Notes: a model not told the origin generated them from the letters alone. Shown: positions 6,720 to 15,024, numbered from the stretch's first letter. The stretch is 17,977 bases of DNA from Scatavimonas merdigallinarum (GCA_018713055.1 DVFW01000043.1:1-17977); one strand, 5' to 3'. Program-made: numbers and translations.

Positions 6720-8582
6720 TTATAGATTCAAATGATCATCCTCGCGGCTGTCCTGATCAAAATCCGTACGGCTCCGGCGCAGGTCCTCATGCTCCTGCGG
6801 CAGATGTTTCTTTTCATCAGGCGCTTCCCGGCGCTGTGCAAGCTGTTCCTTTGCAGCAAGCCGTCTGGACTTGCGTATAAAGAATACTATCGCCAATGCT
6901 GTAAGCAGCAGCAGTACGCCTGCAATGGTACAATATATCACAACCCCCTGCACGTAGGGTACGGTGGCGGTAAAGCTGACTACATTTTCACCGCCCTGCA
7001 GTTCAACCGTACTGGAGCCGTCCTGTGTAAGTGCGGCCGAATCCCTGACGTCGGCCCCCTCGCCGCTGAACAACACAATATTTTCTCCACCTTTATTCCT
7101 CAGGGTATAGGTAAACGGCACTTTGGCATTATCACCGGTAAGCATATAAGACAGATTGATGCTGTCTTTGAACTCTATATTGGTAACAACCGCCATAGCG
7201 CTTGTGTTTTCAGTTCTCTGCACGGTGTTTCCTCCGCCAAACAGTTCTCCCAACACCGCACTCATCTGCTGGGCTGTGCCCGCCGTTTTCACCCTGCAAA
7301 TCAGCGCGTCGTCATTCTGCACGGCAGAAACATCCACACCTTTTTTCCGGAAAAAATCACAGGCGTAGGAACGCCCTTCTTCACCGTTCTGCCGGCTGTA
7401 GAGGAAATCCAGATAGCGCACAAAGCTGTCCGCGCCGTTGTCCTCCAGCGTTACGGCAATCCCCTGTATGGCGTATTGAATACCGTCCGGTATACGTATG
7501 TCATATACTTTATCTTCCGCATGCAACGTATAAATGCCATCTACCCAGTTCCCCTGCTTTTTCCAAACGCCGTCATGAAGCACAAGCCCCTCTCCATGCG
7601 TTGTTTTCAGCGGGAGGGAGTATTTATAAGAAAACGACACCTCGCTATCTTCTTTTGGCAAAAAGCTCAGTGTGTTCAAGTTTTCTTCAAAAACAAGCTG
7701 CTCTGCAAGGGGTGTGCTGCTGCCCTGCGCATCTCCATAATAAATAGAAGCCTCGTCGCAGTCTAAAAACAGCGCAGTCACGCTTTGCAGCTCCGAAGCG
7801 GCAAGCCCCTGATAAAGCACCTGAAATTCCTGATTGTTCCCCTGCTGTGTCCATCCGCTGTATACGGCTGAAGGTGCTGTACGCGCCTGCATAAGCGCCG
7901 TAAGCTCTGCGCCCATCTTATCATAAGTGGATTGCGGCACAGAAAGTGTAAAACGGCGGTCGTAATTGTCCTTTTTATGATTGGTTGTTTCTATGGAAAC
8001 CGCCGTGACAGGATAACCCTCCACTGTATTGATGTCAATCACACTTGAAGAACTGCTTTGAATGTCGCCGGCCATATTGACAATATTGGAGGTGCTTTCA
8101 TAGATAAAATGCAGGTCCCCGCCGTACTGCTTTTGTGCAATCCCTTCATCTATCCAGGCAATTAGCTCCATGCCGTCAAAGTCCTCTGTCAAGCACCACC
8201 CTTTGGCAAGAGCGCTGTCCGGCGTACCAAGCGCTACGCTTGCCTGCCTGTTTAAAATTGCAGAAAGCTTATTGATATAATCCGCTTTGGATTCAAACGA
8301 TAAAGTAAAAATATATTTTAAACCATCGTCTGCATCTTTTACCTCTTTTTTCAGTACGGAGGGACAATACGTATTGATCACCTCATCAAGTTTTTCCTTG
8401 AGGTCGCCCTTCCCTTCAAAAGCAAATCCGGTATTTAATGTAATGGTCCTGGTTCCTTTAAAGCGAGCGTCCATATTGATCAGAGTTTCCACCTGCACCG
8501 GTGTATCGCCGCAGCCGGTAAACAGTGTGGCGGCCAGGCAAAGAAAAAGCGCCAATAGGCATACCTGTACGTTTTTCCTCAT
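6720..8582 (-). CDS. Membrane-tethered lipoprotein of unknown function
   Basis: 620 residues, family not recognised. The N-terminus is a lipoprotein signal (MRKNVQV, hydrophobic core, LFTGC) with the lipidated cysteine at 24. The body (25-545) is probably exposed outside the cell, rich in beta-type sequence, with a tetraserine-containing stretch SSSSS near 176-180 and Trp/Tyr-rich segments around 240-260 and 340-365. A transmembrane helix lies at about 546-569, followed by RKSRR and a 50-residue charged tail ending in acidic residues. The protein would thus be anchored twice, by lipid and by helix. The early segment with MDARFKGTRTITLNTG faintly recalls LppM/DUF3153-type lipoproteins, which have the same two-anchor plan; this is a weak guess. 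It lies between the cyclase gene (39 bases) and the HAD gene (15 bases), in one operon. Confidence 0.88.
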   Translation of the reverse strand: MRKNVQVCLLALFLCLAATLFTGCGDTPVQVETLINMDARFKGTRTITLNTGFAFEGKGDLKEKLDEVINTYCPSVLKKEVKDADDGLKYIFTLSFESKADYINKLSAILNRQASVALGTPDSALAKGWCLTEDFDGMELIAWIDEGIAQKQYGGDLHFIYESTSNIVNMAGDIQSSSSSVIDINTVEGYPVTAVSIETTNHKKDNYDRRFTLSVPQSTYDKMGAELTALMQARTAPSAVYSGWTQQGNNQEFQVLYQGLAASELQSVTALFLDCDEASIYYGDAQGSSTPLAEQLVFEENLNTLSFLPKEDSEVSFSYKYSLPLKTTHGEGLVLHDGVWKKQGNWVDGIYTLHAEDKVYDIRIPDGIQYAIQGIAVTLEDNGADSFVRYLDFLYSRQNGEEGRSYACDFFRKKGVDVSAVQNDDALICRVKTAGTAQQMSAVLGELFGGGNTVQRTENTSAMAVVTNIEFKDSINLSYMLTGDNAKVPFTYTLRNKGGENIVLFSGEGADVRDSAALTQDGSSTVELQGGENVVSFTATVPYVQGVVIYCTIAGVLLLLTALAIVFFIRKSRRLAAKEQLAQRREAPDEKKHLPQEHEDLRRSRTDFDQDSREDDHLNL

Positions 8583-8621
8583 AAAATTATCCCTGTCCTT
8601 TCTACAATACGGCAGTGCCGT

Positions 8622-9212
8622 TTACAGCCCCTTTTCCTGTTCAAACAATACGGCCCGCACAGGAGAAGCCTCCAACCCGCACAGTTTCAAGGGAAAAGCT
8701 GCCAGCGTATAGTCGCCGTCATGTACGGTTTCAAGTGCAAGGCCTTCTAAAATTACAACATCCCGTAGTAAAAGTTCCCTGTGAATCGTAAATTCTTCGT
8801 CCAACTGCGCAATGGAAAGCCCGTCTGTTCCGATGAGTGTAACGCCGTAATCTGCCAGAACAAAAACAGCGCTTTGTGACAAAAACGCGCAGCCATTGCC
8901 TTTAAACAAAATTTTCTTTTTGCAAAATGGAAGAATCTGTTCCATATCTTCCCCTGTAAGTACGCCCTCTATGCTGACAACCGTGCAGGGGCCATAAAAA
9001 CGGGACAAAGGGAGCTGATCTATTGTTTTTCCATCCTCCAGATAATGTCTGGGGGCGTCTATATGCGTGCCGCTATGCGTACACATCTCTATCAAAGAAA
9101 GATTACAATCCTCCCCAAATTCCATTTTGGAAAGCCATCTGCACTGTGGCGCAGGATCTCCCTTGTATTTTTTGGCCGTAAAAATGTTGTTTGAAATATC
9201 GTGCAGGTACAT
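8622..9212 (-). CDS. Cyclase-family metal hydrolase (kynurenine formamidase-like)
   Basis: 196 residues from the ATG at 9212 (MYLHDISNNIF), chosen because AAAGGAG sits 8 bases upstream; the frame is open further but without a ribosome site. The hallmark HSGTHIDAPRHY (His46, His50, Asp52, His56) is the metal-binding HxGTHxDxPxH of the Cyclase/KynB family (Pfam Cyclase, PF04199). LIGTDGLSI and the HRELLLRDVVILEGLAL region with a downstream ASPVRAV segment also fit the fold. Members hydrolyse N-formylkynurenine, other amides or cyclic imides; no tryptophan-degradation neighbours are present, so the substrate is unknown. It is first gene of the operon and diverges from the alcohol dehydrogenase. 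Confidence 0.9.
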   Translation of the reverse strand: MYLHDISNNIFTAKKYKGDPAPQCRWLSKMEFGEDCNLSLIEMCTHSGTHIDAPRHYLEDGKTIDQLPLSRFYGPCTVVSIEGVLTGEDMEQILPFCKKKILFKGNGCAFLSQSAVFVLADYGVTLIGTDGLSIAQLDEEFTIHRELLLRDVVILEGLALETVHDGDYTLAAFPLKLCGLEASPVRAVLFEQEKGL

Positions 9213-9265
9213 AAGGCCCGCTCCTTTCAGAAGACGCATACGCTCCCCATAATAAAATTGACTAA

Positions 9266-9293
9266 ATTATAACATATTTATTCCTTTTTTCAA
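9266..9293 (-). promoter_or_regulatory. Sigma-A promoter of the cyclase-lipoprotein-HAD-queH operon
   Basis: Minus-strand TTGAAA (9288-9293), 16-base spacer, TATAAT (9266-9271), roughly 55 bases before the cyclase start. No terminator-like hairpin occurs between the four genes downstream, which supports a single transcript. Confidence 0.75.
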
Positions 9294-9325
9294 AGAAAAA
9301 CATATAATGCTGCTTTATTTTGTAG

Positions 9326-9331
9326 TATAAT
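9326..9331 (+). promoter_or_regulatory. Possible -10 element of the alcohol dehydrogenase gene
   Basis: TATAAT on the plus strand 48 bases before the TTG start. No recognisable -35 lies at 16-18 bases, so expression may need an activator or the true promoter may differ. Confidence 0.35.
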
Positions 9332-9378
9332 AAATTTAACAATCAAATGCAAATCAAATTTAAGGGAGCTGATCCATT

Positions 9379-10533
9379 TTGGAAAATTTTACGTATAAAA
9401 ACAGCACAGAAATTATTTTTGGCAAAGGGACAGAGTATTTGACCGGTAAAAAGATAAAACAGTTTAATAGCAAGGTGCTGTTACACTACGGTATGGGCAG
9501 TATCAAAAAAAACGGTTTGTATCAGACAATTGTTTCCTCTTTAAAAGAACAGGGGATCTGCTTTACAGAATTACCCGGTGTAGAACCCAATCCACGCCTT
9601 TCACTTGTCCGCGAGGGAATCCGGATTTGTAAAGAAGAAGAAATTGGCTTTATTCTTGCAGTCGGCGGCGGCAGCGTAATTGATTCCGCCAAAGCGATCG
9701 CTGTTGGCGCCCGGTATGAAGGCGACATCTGGGAGCTGTTTGTAAAGCCGCAGCCGGTACAGGCATGCCTGCCTATCGGCGTTGTGCTGACCATTCCCGC
9801 TGCAGGGAGCGAAACCAGTCAAAGCCTTGTCATCACCAATGAAGACGGCATGTATAAACGCAGCTATAAAAGTCCCCTTGTACGTCCACAATTTGCTATC
9901 ATGAACCCGGAATTAACCTATAGCCTGCCTTTTTTTCAAACAGCCTGCGGAGTATCGGACATGCTGGCGCACATTATGGAGCGCTATTTTACAACAGTCA
10001 AACACGTGGATGTAAGCGACCGGATGTGCGAAGCGCTCATGCGCTCCATTATGGTCAATGCACAAAATGTAAAAGCAACCCCGGAAAGCTATGATGCACG
10101 GGCAGAAATTATGTGGGCAGGCACAATTGCGCATTGCGACATTCTGGGACTGGGCCGGATTGGCGATTGGGCTTCGCACGATATTGAGCATGAACTCAGC
10201 GCAATTTATGATATTGCGCACGGTGCCGGGCTGTCTGTTATTTTCCCTGCATGGATGAAATACCAATACAAAGTAGACATTACCCGTTTTTTGCAATTTG
10301 CCGTACGGGTTATGAACGTGGACATGGCCTTTGGTGAGCCGGAGGCCATTATTTTAGAATCTATCCGCCGCTTGGAAACATTTTACCAGACTCTTGGGCT
10401 TCCCATACGATTGCACGAATTGCAAATTGACAGCAGCCGGTTTGATGAAATGGCTGAAAAAGCGGCGCCTGTCGGCCATTTCCGTACATTGCAGGCAGAG
10501 GATATTAAAGCAATTTATCAACTGGCGCTCTAA
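9379..10533 (+). CDS. Iron-type (group III) alcohol dehydrogenase, butanol dehydrogenase/YqhD-like
   Basis: 384 residues. It would reduce aldehydes to alcohols with NAD(P)H in the cytoplasm. The cofactor loop GGGSVIDSAKAIA lies at about 96-108. The four metal ligands occupy the positions known for E. coli YqhD: Asp194 and His198 in GVSDMLAHIMERYF, His267 in ASHDIEHEL and His281 in AHGAGLSVIFPAW. The opening (ENFTYKNSTEIIFGKG) is typical of the BDH/YugJ/YqhD group. The start is a TTG, preceded by GGGAG at 9364-9368, so 10 bases of spacing. It stands alone, divergent from the cyclase operon and convergent with plsY. Whether the natural substrate is butyraldehyde, acetaldehyde or a toxic aldehyde is not visible. 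Confidence 0.95.
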   Translation: MENFTYKNSTEIIFGKGTEYLTGKKIKQFNSKVLLHYGMGSIKKNGLYQTIVSSLKEQGICFTELPGVEPNPRLSLVREGIRICKEEEIGFILAVGGGSVIDSAKAIAVGARYEGDIWELFVKPQPVQACLPIGVVLTIPAAGSETSQSLVITNEDGMYKRSYKSPLVRPQFAIMNPELTYSLPFFQTACGVSDMLAHIMERYFTTVKHVDVSDRMCEALMRSIMVNAQNVKATPESYDARAEIMWAGTIAHCDILGLGRIGDWASHDIEHELSAIYDIAHGAGLSVIFPAWMKYQYKVDITRFLQFAVRVMNVDMAFGEPEAIILESIRRLETFYQTLGLPIRLHELQIDSSRFDEMAEKAAPVGHFRTLQAEDIKAIYQLAL

Positions 10534-10544
10534 ACTTCTGTATT

Positions 10545-10590
10545 GTTACGGGTGATCTTTCTTTTTTATAGTTATTTCTCCCCCCGTAAC
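10545..10590. repeat. Inverted repeat with wide loop after the alcohol dehydrogenase gene
   Basis: GTTACGGG (10545-10552) and CCCGTAAC (10583-10590) are perfect 8-base arms around a T-rich 30-base loop. No T run follows, so it is not a normal terminator. A second, 12-base palindrome TGCAAATTTGCA follows at 10624-10635. Role unknown. Confidence 0.5.
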
Positions 10591-10634
10591 GGCTTTTGGA
10601 AAAAGGTAAAAAAACAACCGTCCTGCAAATTTGC

Positions 10635-10669
10635 AAAAACGCCATGCCTTTTTAGGGGCATGGCGTTTT
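10635..10669. terminator. Bidirectional terminator between the alcohol dehydrogenase and plsY
   Basis: Stem AAAACGCCATGCC (10636-10648) with GGCATGGCGTTTT (10657-10669), an 8-base loop, and A and T runs at the two ends. It sits between the two converging stop codons. Confidence 0.9.
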
Positions 10670-10715
10670 AATGTTAAAAACGTATCGCGGCAACTCTATT
10701 ACCGCTGCAAACTAT

Positions 10716-11450
10716 TTACGGCTGTTCCTTCTTTTTTGCAGTCAGCTTTTTTTCCGTACCGTTTCTTAAGCGTTTAATGTTTTCCTTATGCATGACAAAA
10801 ATACATATACATACTGCAAGTGCAAACGCTGTTGTAACAATTACATAAAACACAGAGTGCGGGGTTTTTGTAGTGAGACTTGGTAAATAATCCGCAAAAA
10901 ACGAAAAAGAAACGGTCACAACCGGATACAGCACTGCTGCAATTAAAGAACCGATGGATACAATTTTGGTGATAAGGACAACCACTATAAAAACCGGGAT
11001 TACAATTGCAAAAACGCGCCAGTCCGCTACTGCCGCCAAAGCCGCCGCTGTAACAACGCCCTTCCCCCCTCTGAAACCAAAAAACAGTGGAAAGATATGG
11101 CCAAGAATACAGCAAAAACCAGCTATGTATTTTCCATAACACATCATTTCCGCCACAGGAAGGTTTCCGGACGGAATCATGGAAAAGAAAAACGCGCCAA
11201 CCAGCGCCGCGGCAATTCCTTTTAAAAAATCCAGAACAATTGTTGCAACAGCAGGCCCTTTTCCAACAGAGCGCAGCACATTCGTAAAACCCGCGTTGCC
11301 GCTGCCCATTTTACGGATATCTGCGCCGTTGTCAACAAGTTTTGTAATCACAATTGAAAAATTTAAACTGCCCAGCAAGTAGGCAATAACCATCGCCCCT
11401 AAGATATAATACCATCCACTGGCTATAAAAGACAGAATATCGCTTCCCAT
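10716..11450 (-). CDS. plsY: Acyl-phosphate:glycerol-3-phosphate acyltransferase PlsY
   Basis: Integral membrane enzyme that makes lysophosphatidate from acyl-phosphate and glycerol-3-phosphate, the first step of membrane phospholipid synthesis. 244 residues, slightly longer than the common 190-220, owing partly to a basic C-terminal tail rich in Lys. Signature motifs: GSLNFSIVITK (27-37), KMGSGNAGFTNVLR (47-60, usually GATN) and GHIFPLFFGFRGGKGV (117-132). Hydrophobic helices fill residues 15-35, 65-92, 105-125, 133-185 and about 200-220. A GGGAAAG ribosome site precedes the ATG. It lies 51 bases after der, in the same operon. Its usual partner plsX, which supplies acyl-phosphate, is not in the window. 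Confidence 0.96.
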   Translation of the reverse strand: MGSDILSFIASGWYYILGAMVIAYLLGSLNFSIVITKLVDNGADIRKMGSGNAGFTNVLRSVGKGPAVATIVLDFLKGIAAALVGAFFFSMIPSGNLPVAEMMCYGKYIAGFCCILGHIFPLFFGFRGGKGVVTAAALAAVADWRVFAIVIPVFIVVVLITKIVSIGSLIAAVLYPVVTVSFSFFADYLPSLTTKTPHSVFYVIVTTAFALAVCICIFVMHKENIKRLRNGTEKKLTAKKKEQP

Positions 11451-11501
11451 ATCGTCTTTCCCTTCAAATGATTTTCTGCAATAGAAACACCGGGGATTTC
11501 T

Positions 11502-12824
11502 TTACTTATCACCGCGCTCGCGTACAATAAACTGCACAGGTGTACCTTCCAGCCCAAAAGCGTCCCGGATCCTGTTTTCCAGGTAACGCTGGTAGGAAAA
11601 ATGAAACAGCTCCTTCGAATTTACAAAACAGATAAACGTAGGGGGCTTGGAAGAAGGCTGCGTCATATAATAAATTTTCAACCGCCTTCCTTTGTCGGAA
11701 GGGGGCTGTACCCTTGCAACCGCCTGGGCAAGCAGGTCGTTAAGCATACCTGTTTTGATGCGGATGGAATTCGAATTTGCCGCCCGCTTGATTGTTTCAA
11801 ACAACAGGTCTAAACGCTGCCCGGTCTTTGCCGATATAAATACTATTGGCGCATAAGACATAAAAGAAAAGTCGTTTTCCAGTTTTTTGCGGTATTCGTT
11901 CATGGTGCTTCCCGTTTTGGCAATCGCATCCCACTTGTTTACCGCAATTACACAGGCTTTCCCCGCCTCGTGCGCAAGGCCCGCTATTTTGGAATCCTGC
12001 TCTGTAAAGCCGTCAAGCGCATTAATCATTATAACACATACGTCGCTGCGGTCAATAGCCATTTTTGCGCGAATCACGCTGTAACGTTCTATCTGGCCGT
12101 CCACCTTGTTTTTTCTGCGCAGCCCGGCTGTATCTGTCAAAATAAATCGTCCGCAGGCATTTTCCACCACCGTGTCTATAGAGTCCCTGGTCGTACCCGC
12201 AATGTCAGAAACAATACAGCGGTTTTCCCCCGTAATTTTGTTAACAAGGGAGGATTTCCCCACATTTGGTTTGCCAATCACCGCAACACGGATTTCTTCA
12301 CCGTCTTTTTCTTCTTCTGTCTGCGGCGGCAGGTAAGCGAAGGCTTTTTCAAGTAAATCGCCTGTGCCGTGGCCATGTACGGAAGACACCTGCACGGGAT
12401 CCCCCATTCCCAAATTGTAAAATTCATAAAATTCCGGCTGCGGCTGCCCGATTTTATCGCATTTATTGACGCAAAGCACCACAGGCCTGCCGCTTTTTTG
12501 CAGCATAGCGGCTACATCCATATCTGTCGCTACCACGCCGGTCTGCAGATCTGTCACAAACAGGATTACGTCCGCTGCATCAATTGCAAGCTGTGCCTGC
12601 AAACGCATTTGCGACAGTATGACATCGTCGGAATACGGTTCTATCCCGCCTGTATCTACCAAAGTTGCCGTGCGGGACTGCCATTCCACCTGGCCAAATA
12701 CTCTGTCCCGTGTGACGCCGGGCGTATCATCCACAATAGAAATGCGGGCACCTGTTAACTTGTTAAAAAGCGTGGATTTCCCTACGTTGGGCCTTCCCAC
12801 AATTGCAATTACCGGTCTTGCCAT
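11502..12824 (-). CDS. der: Ribosome-assembly GTPase Der (EngA)
   Basis: Essential double GTPase for assembly of the 50S ribosomal subunit. 440 residues with two G domains in tandem: GRPNVGKST (10-18), DTGG (57-60), NKCD (120-123), then GKPNVGKSS (184-192), DTAG (231-234), NKWD (296-299). A C-terminal KH-like domain follows (about 350-440, with YYMTQPSSKPPTF and the typical RYLENRIRDAFGLEGTPV). The frame is open far upstream, but the start MARPVIAIVGR is fixed by AGGAGG at 12832-12837, 7 bases before the ATG at 12824; the ATG at 12830 is too close. It follows the DUF512 gene by 23 bases and precedes plsY by 51. Confidence 0.98.
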   Translation of the reverse strand: MARPVIAIVGRPNVGKSTLFNKLTGARISIVDDTPGVTRDRVFGQVEWQSRTATLVDTGGIEPYSDDVILSQMRLQAQLAIDAADVILFVTDLQTGVVATDMDVAAMLQKSGRPVVLCVNKCDKIGQPQPEFYEFYNLGMGDPVQVSSVHGHGTGDLLEKAFAYLPPQTEEEKDGEEIRVAVIGKPNVGKSSLVNKITGENRCIVSDIAGTTRDSIDTVVENACGRFILTDTAGLRRKNKVDGQIERYSVIRAKMAIDRSDVCVIMINALDGFTEQDSKIAGLAHEAGKACVIAVNKWDAIAKTGSTMNEYRKKLENDFSFMSYAPIVFISAKTGQRLDLLFETIKRAANSNSIRIKTGMLNDLLAQAVARVQPPSDKGRRLKIYYMTQPSSKPPTFICFVNSKELFHFSYQRYLENRIRDAFGLEGTPVQFIVRERGDK

Positions 12825-12847
12825 TTTCATTCCTCCTATTGTATGGC

Positions 12848-14167
12848 TTACGCCTGTTTTTCCGTACCTAAAACCGCATTGAGCAGCGCACCGCCCTCGT
12901 TTGGAACTGCCATGAGCGCCGTTGCAAGCTGCCGCTTCACATCTTGTACGGATACGTCGTCCAAAAATACATCCCCCTGCCGGCAAAGCATGACAGACGG
13001 GATCAAAAGCGCATCTCCCAAATTTCGCCCTTTTAGCTGGCTGATCAGATCTGTGCCTGTTACAAGCCCTGAAACATTTACCCCGCCACCAAAAAAACGG
13101 TTCTCTATAGCTACGACAGAAACGCTAACGCCTGGGAATTTTTTTTGCATCTGCAAAAAAAGCTTTTGTAAAAAAGGCGCAGATGCAGTTCCGCTGGCGA
13201 CTGTAACTTCTCTTTTCAAATTGCAGTCGCATGTTTTTTCCCGCAATGCCGTTAAAAACTGATCCTGTAAAAGCGCGAGCAGCCCTACACCGTTTTCCAG
13301 TTGGCTGAAATCCTCATAAAATTCTGCCGGAGGTATCTGCCTGCCGGCCTGAAGATAAAATTCGTCAGACGCAAATGCAATACGCACACCGTATTTTTTT
13401 CTGCAAACATCGCCAAACTGTTCAATTTGCGCAAGCGTTTGCTGCGCCGTTTCTTTTGTATAGGCTTTGAGCGGGTAAAGTCCTTCCCGGTAGCGCGTCA
13501 GCCCCACCGGGACAATTGCGACAGATTCCACCGCCGGATAAAACGCCGCCAAATCAGCCAGCGTTTTATCCAGCTCTTTTCCGTCGTTGATTCCGGGGCA
13601 AGCAACAATCTGGCAGTTTATTTTTATGCCTGCCTGCGCAAACTGCTCCAGCACAGACAGCGCGCGGCCCGCAAAACGATTGTTCATCATTTTGACCCGC
13701 AGCTGCGGATTGGTTGTATGCACGGAAACATTAATTGGACTGATATGCATTTGAATAATCCTGTCTATTTCATGCCGTGTTAAATTGGTCAGCGTAATAT
13801 AGTTGCCAAATAAGAAGGAAAGACGGGAGTCGTCGTCCTTAAAATACAAAGACTCGCGCATACCCTTTGGAAGCTGGTCGATAAAGCAAAAAATGCATTT
13901 GTTCCTGCATGTATGCTGGCGGTCCATCAGATAGGTTTCAAACAAAAGCCCAATTTCATCATATACGGGCTTTTTCAGATACAACTTCCTTTGTCTGCCC
14001 GCCGTATCTTCCAAAACAAGCGCCAGCTCCCTTTCCATCTGGTAAAACCGGTAATCCAGCACGTCCATGATCGTATGACCGTTGATCGAAACAAGCTTTT
14101 CCCCGCATTGTATACCGTGGCGCATGGCATGGCTGCCCTGCGCGATTGCTTTTATGGTCACCGCCAT
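12848..14167 (-). CDS. DUF512 radical SAM protein with N-terminal PDZ-like domain
   Basis: 439 residues from the ATG at 14167 (MAVTIKAIAQGS), preceded by AAAGGGG about 9 bases upstream. The frame continues open to 14296, but that part overlaps the rpmF terminator and reads as noise. Residues 1-65 look like a PDZ-type domain (HGIQCGEKLVSINGHTIMDV). The radical SAM cluster motif CRNKCIFC lies at 87-94 (CxxxCxxC), followed by FIDQLPKGMRESLYFKDDD and LFGNYITLTNLT, which are strongly conserved in this family. The C-terminal half is DUF512 (PF04459). The reaction is unknown. The gene is first in DUF512-der-plsY, an order that is common in Clostridia as I recall, and which hints at a translation- or ribosome-linked role. 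Confidence 0.93.
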   Translation of the reverse strand: MAVTIKAIAQGSHAMRHGIQCGEKLVSINGHTIMDVLDYRFYQMERELALVLEDTAGRQRKLYLKKPVYDEIGLLFETYLMDRQHTCRNKCIFCFIDQLPKGMRESLYFKDDDSRLSFLFGNYITLTNLTRHEIDRIIQMHISPINVSVHTTNPQLRVKMMNNRFAGRALSVLEQFAQAGIKINCQIVACPGINDGKELDKTLADLAAFYPAVESVAIVPVGLTRYREGLYPLKAYTKETAQQTLAQIEQFGDVCRKKYGVRIAFASDEFYLQAGRQIPPAEFYEDFSQLENGVGLLALLQDQFLTALREKTCDCNLKREVTVASGTASAPFLQKLFLQMQKKFPGVSVSVVAIENRFFGGGVNVSGLVTGTDLISQLKGRNLGDALLIPSVMLCRQGDVFLDDVSVQDVKRQLATALMAVPNEGGALLNAVLGTEKQA

Positions 14168-14244
14168 GGCCGATGCCCCTTTCTGTATAGAATCACGCTG
14201 TAAGAGAGGTATGCCCGCAGGCTGACAAACACCGCAGAATACCG

Positions 14245-14278
14245 AAAAAAAATAGAGAAGGATACGCTCCTCCTCTAT
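14245..14278 (-). terminator. Rho-independent terminator after rpmF
   Basis: On the minus strand an 11-bp stem with one G-U pair (arms 14268-14278 and 14252-14262, loop GCGTA) is followed by eight U (14245-14252). It separates yceD-rpmF from DUF512-der-plsY. No convincing promoter is visible between it and the DUF512 start, so the downstream genes may depend partly on read-through. Confidence 0.88.
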
Positions 14279-14299
14279 CTTCAGGAAAAAATCCAAAAA

Positions 14300-14482
14300 T
14301 TATGCTTCCTTCTTGATAACTTCCCTGCCGTTATAATGACCGCAGCTCTGACAAACCCGGTGGGCTGTCTTATATTCGCCACAGTTTGGGCATTTCATCA
14401 GTGCGGGAGCCGCAATTTTCCAAACGTTGGAACGTCTTTTATCCCTTCTTGCTTTGGATGTCTTTCTCTTTGGTACTGCCAT
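14300..14482 (-). CDS. rpmF: 50S ribosomal protein L32, zinc-binding form
   Basis: 60 residues beginning MAVPKRKTSKARRDKRRS, the universal L32 start, followed by the zinc ribbon CPNC (31-34) and CQSC (44-47). All four cysteines are kept, so this is the Zn-dependent (C+) form. The start at 14482 is preceded by AAGGAGG 8 bases upstream; an ATG at 14491 overlaps that site and is rejected. It lies 47 bases after yceD, the normal pairing. Confidence 0.98.
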   Translation of the reverse strand: MAVPKRKTSKARRDKRRSNVWKIAAPALMKCPNCGEYKTAHRVCQSCGHYNGREVIKKEA

Positions 14483-14529
14483 AATCAGCACCTCCTTGCT
14501 TTGTATTATGCTGAATACATAATCGTATT

Positions 14530-15024
14530 CTAATTTATAAATTTCTTTAAAACCTCCAGACGGGGATCTGTATTGCGCCTGTTACAATCGCATGACGTGC
14601 AGTTTAAATCCGCCCCGCAGTTTGGGCAAAGCCCCTTACAGGAGTCTTTACACAAATATTTGCCGGGCAGTTCCAACAGTATATCAGCTGTTACAAGCTC
14701 GTCCAGATCAAGCTGGAAATCGGGTACTTCCACATAATCGTCGCTGCTGTCGCCGCTCAGGGAAGCAACAAGCGTGTGCGCAAAATTATAAGACATTTCC
14801 CTTTTCGTTTCGGCAAAACACCGGTCGCACGGGCGGACATAAGTAAAGCAAGCAGCCACCGCCAGCCTTACAACGCCGGCTCTGTTTTCTGCCACTGCCG
14901 TAATCTTTACAGGATCCGGCACAGGTGCAATACCGTCAATGCTTATATCACTTAAATCCAACGTATAAGCAACGTCAGCCTTTTCACCCTCGTTTAAAAA
15001 AACCTTTCTTAAATCAAGAAGCAT
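14530..15024 (-). CDS. YceD family protein (DUF177), predicted large-subunit rRNA accumulation protein
   Basis: 164 residues from the ATG at 15024 (MLLDLRKVFLNEGE). AGAGG lies six bases upstream, and the adjacent ATG at 15027 is the alternative. The fold is that of DUF177: a beta-rich N-terminal half, CDRC at 66-69, and a cysteine-rich tail CKDSCKGLCPNCGADLN with extra cysteines up to 147, which is a likely zinc site found in Firmicutes members. In E. coli and plants YceD homologues are linked to 23S rRNA accumulation. It is co-transcribed with rpmF, as in most bacteria. Confidence 0.92.
   Translation of the reverse strand: MLLDLRKVFLNEGEKADVAYTLDLSDISIDGIAPVPDPVKITAVAENRAGVVRLAVAACFTYVRPCDRCFAETKREMSYNFAHTLVASLSGDSSDDYVEVPDFQLDLDELVTADILLELPGKYLCKDSCKGLCPNCGADLNCTSCDCNRRNTDPRLEVLKKFIN

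Noticed and set aside
6732..7766. Plus-strand 344-residue open frame opposite the lipoprotein gene
   Set aside because: Long, but with unnatural composition (His/Cys/Arg-rich, no domain), while the minus-strand frame has a lipobox, a transmembrane helix and operon spacing.
12825..12986. N-terminal extension of der
   Set aside because: Overlaps the conserved 3' end of the DUF512 gene and lacks family similarity; the AGGAGG before 12824 decides the start.
14168..14296. N-terminal extension of the DUF512 protein
   Set aside because: Covers the rpmF terminator hairpin and its U run; sequence resembles no family member.
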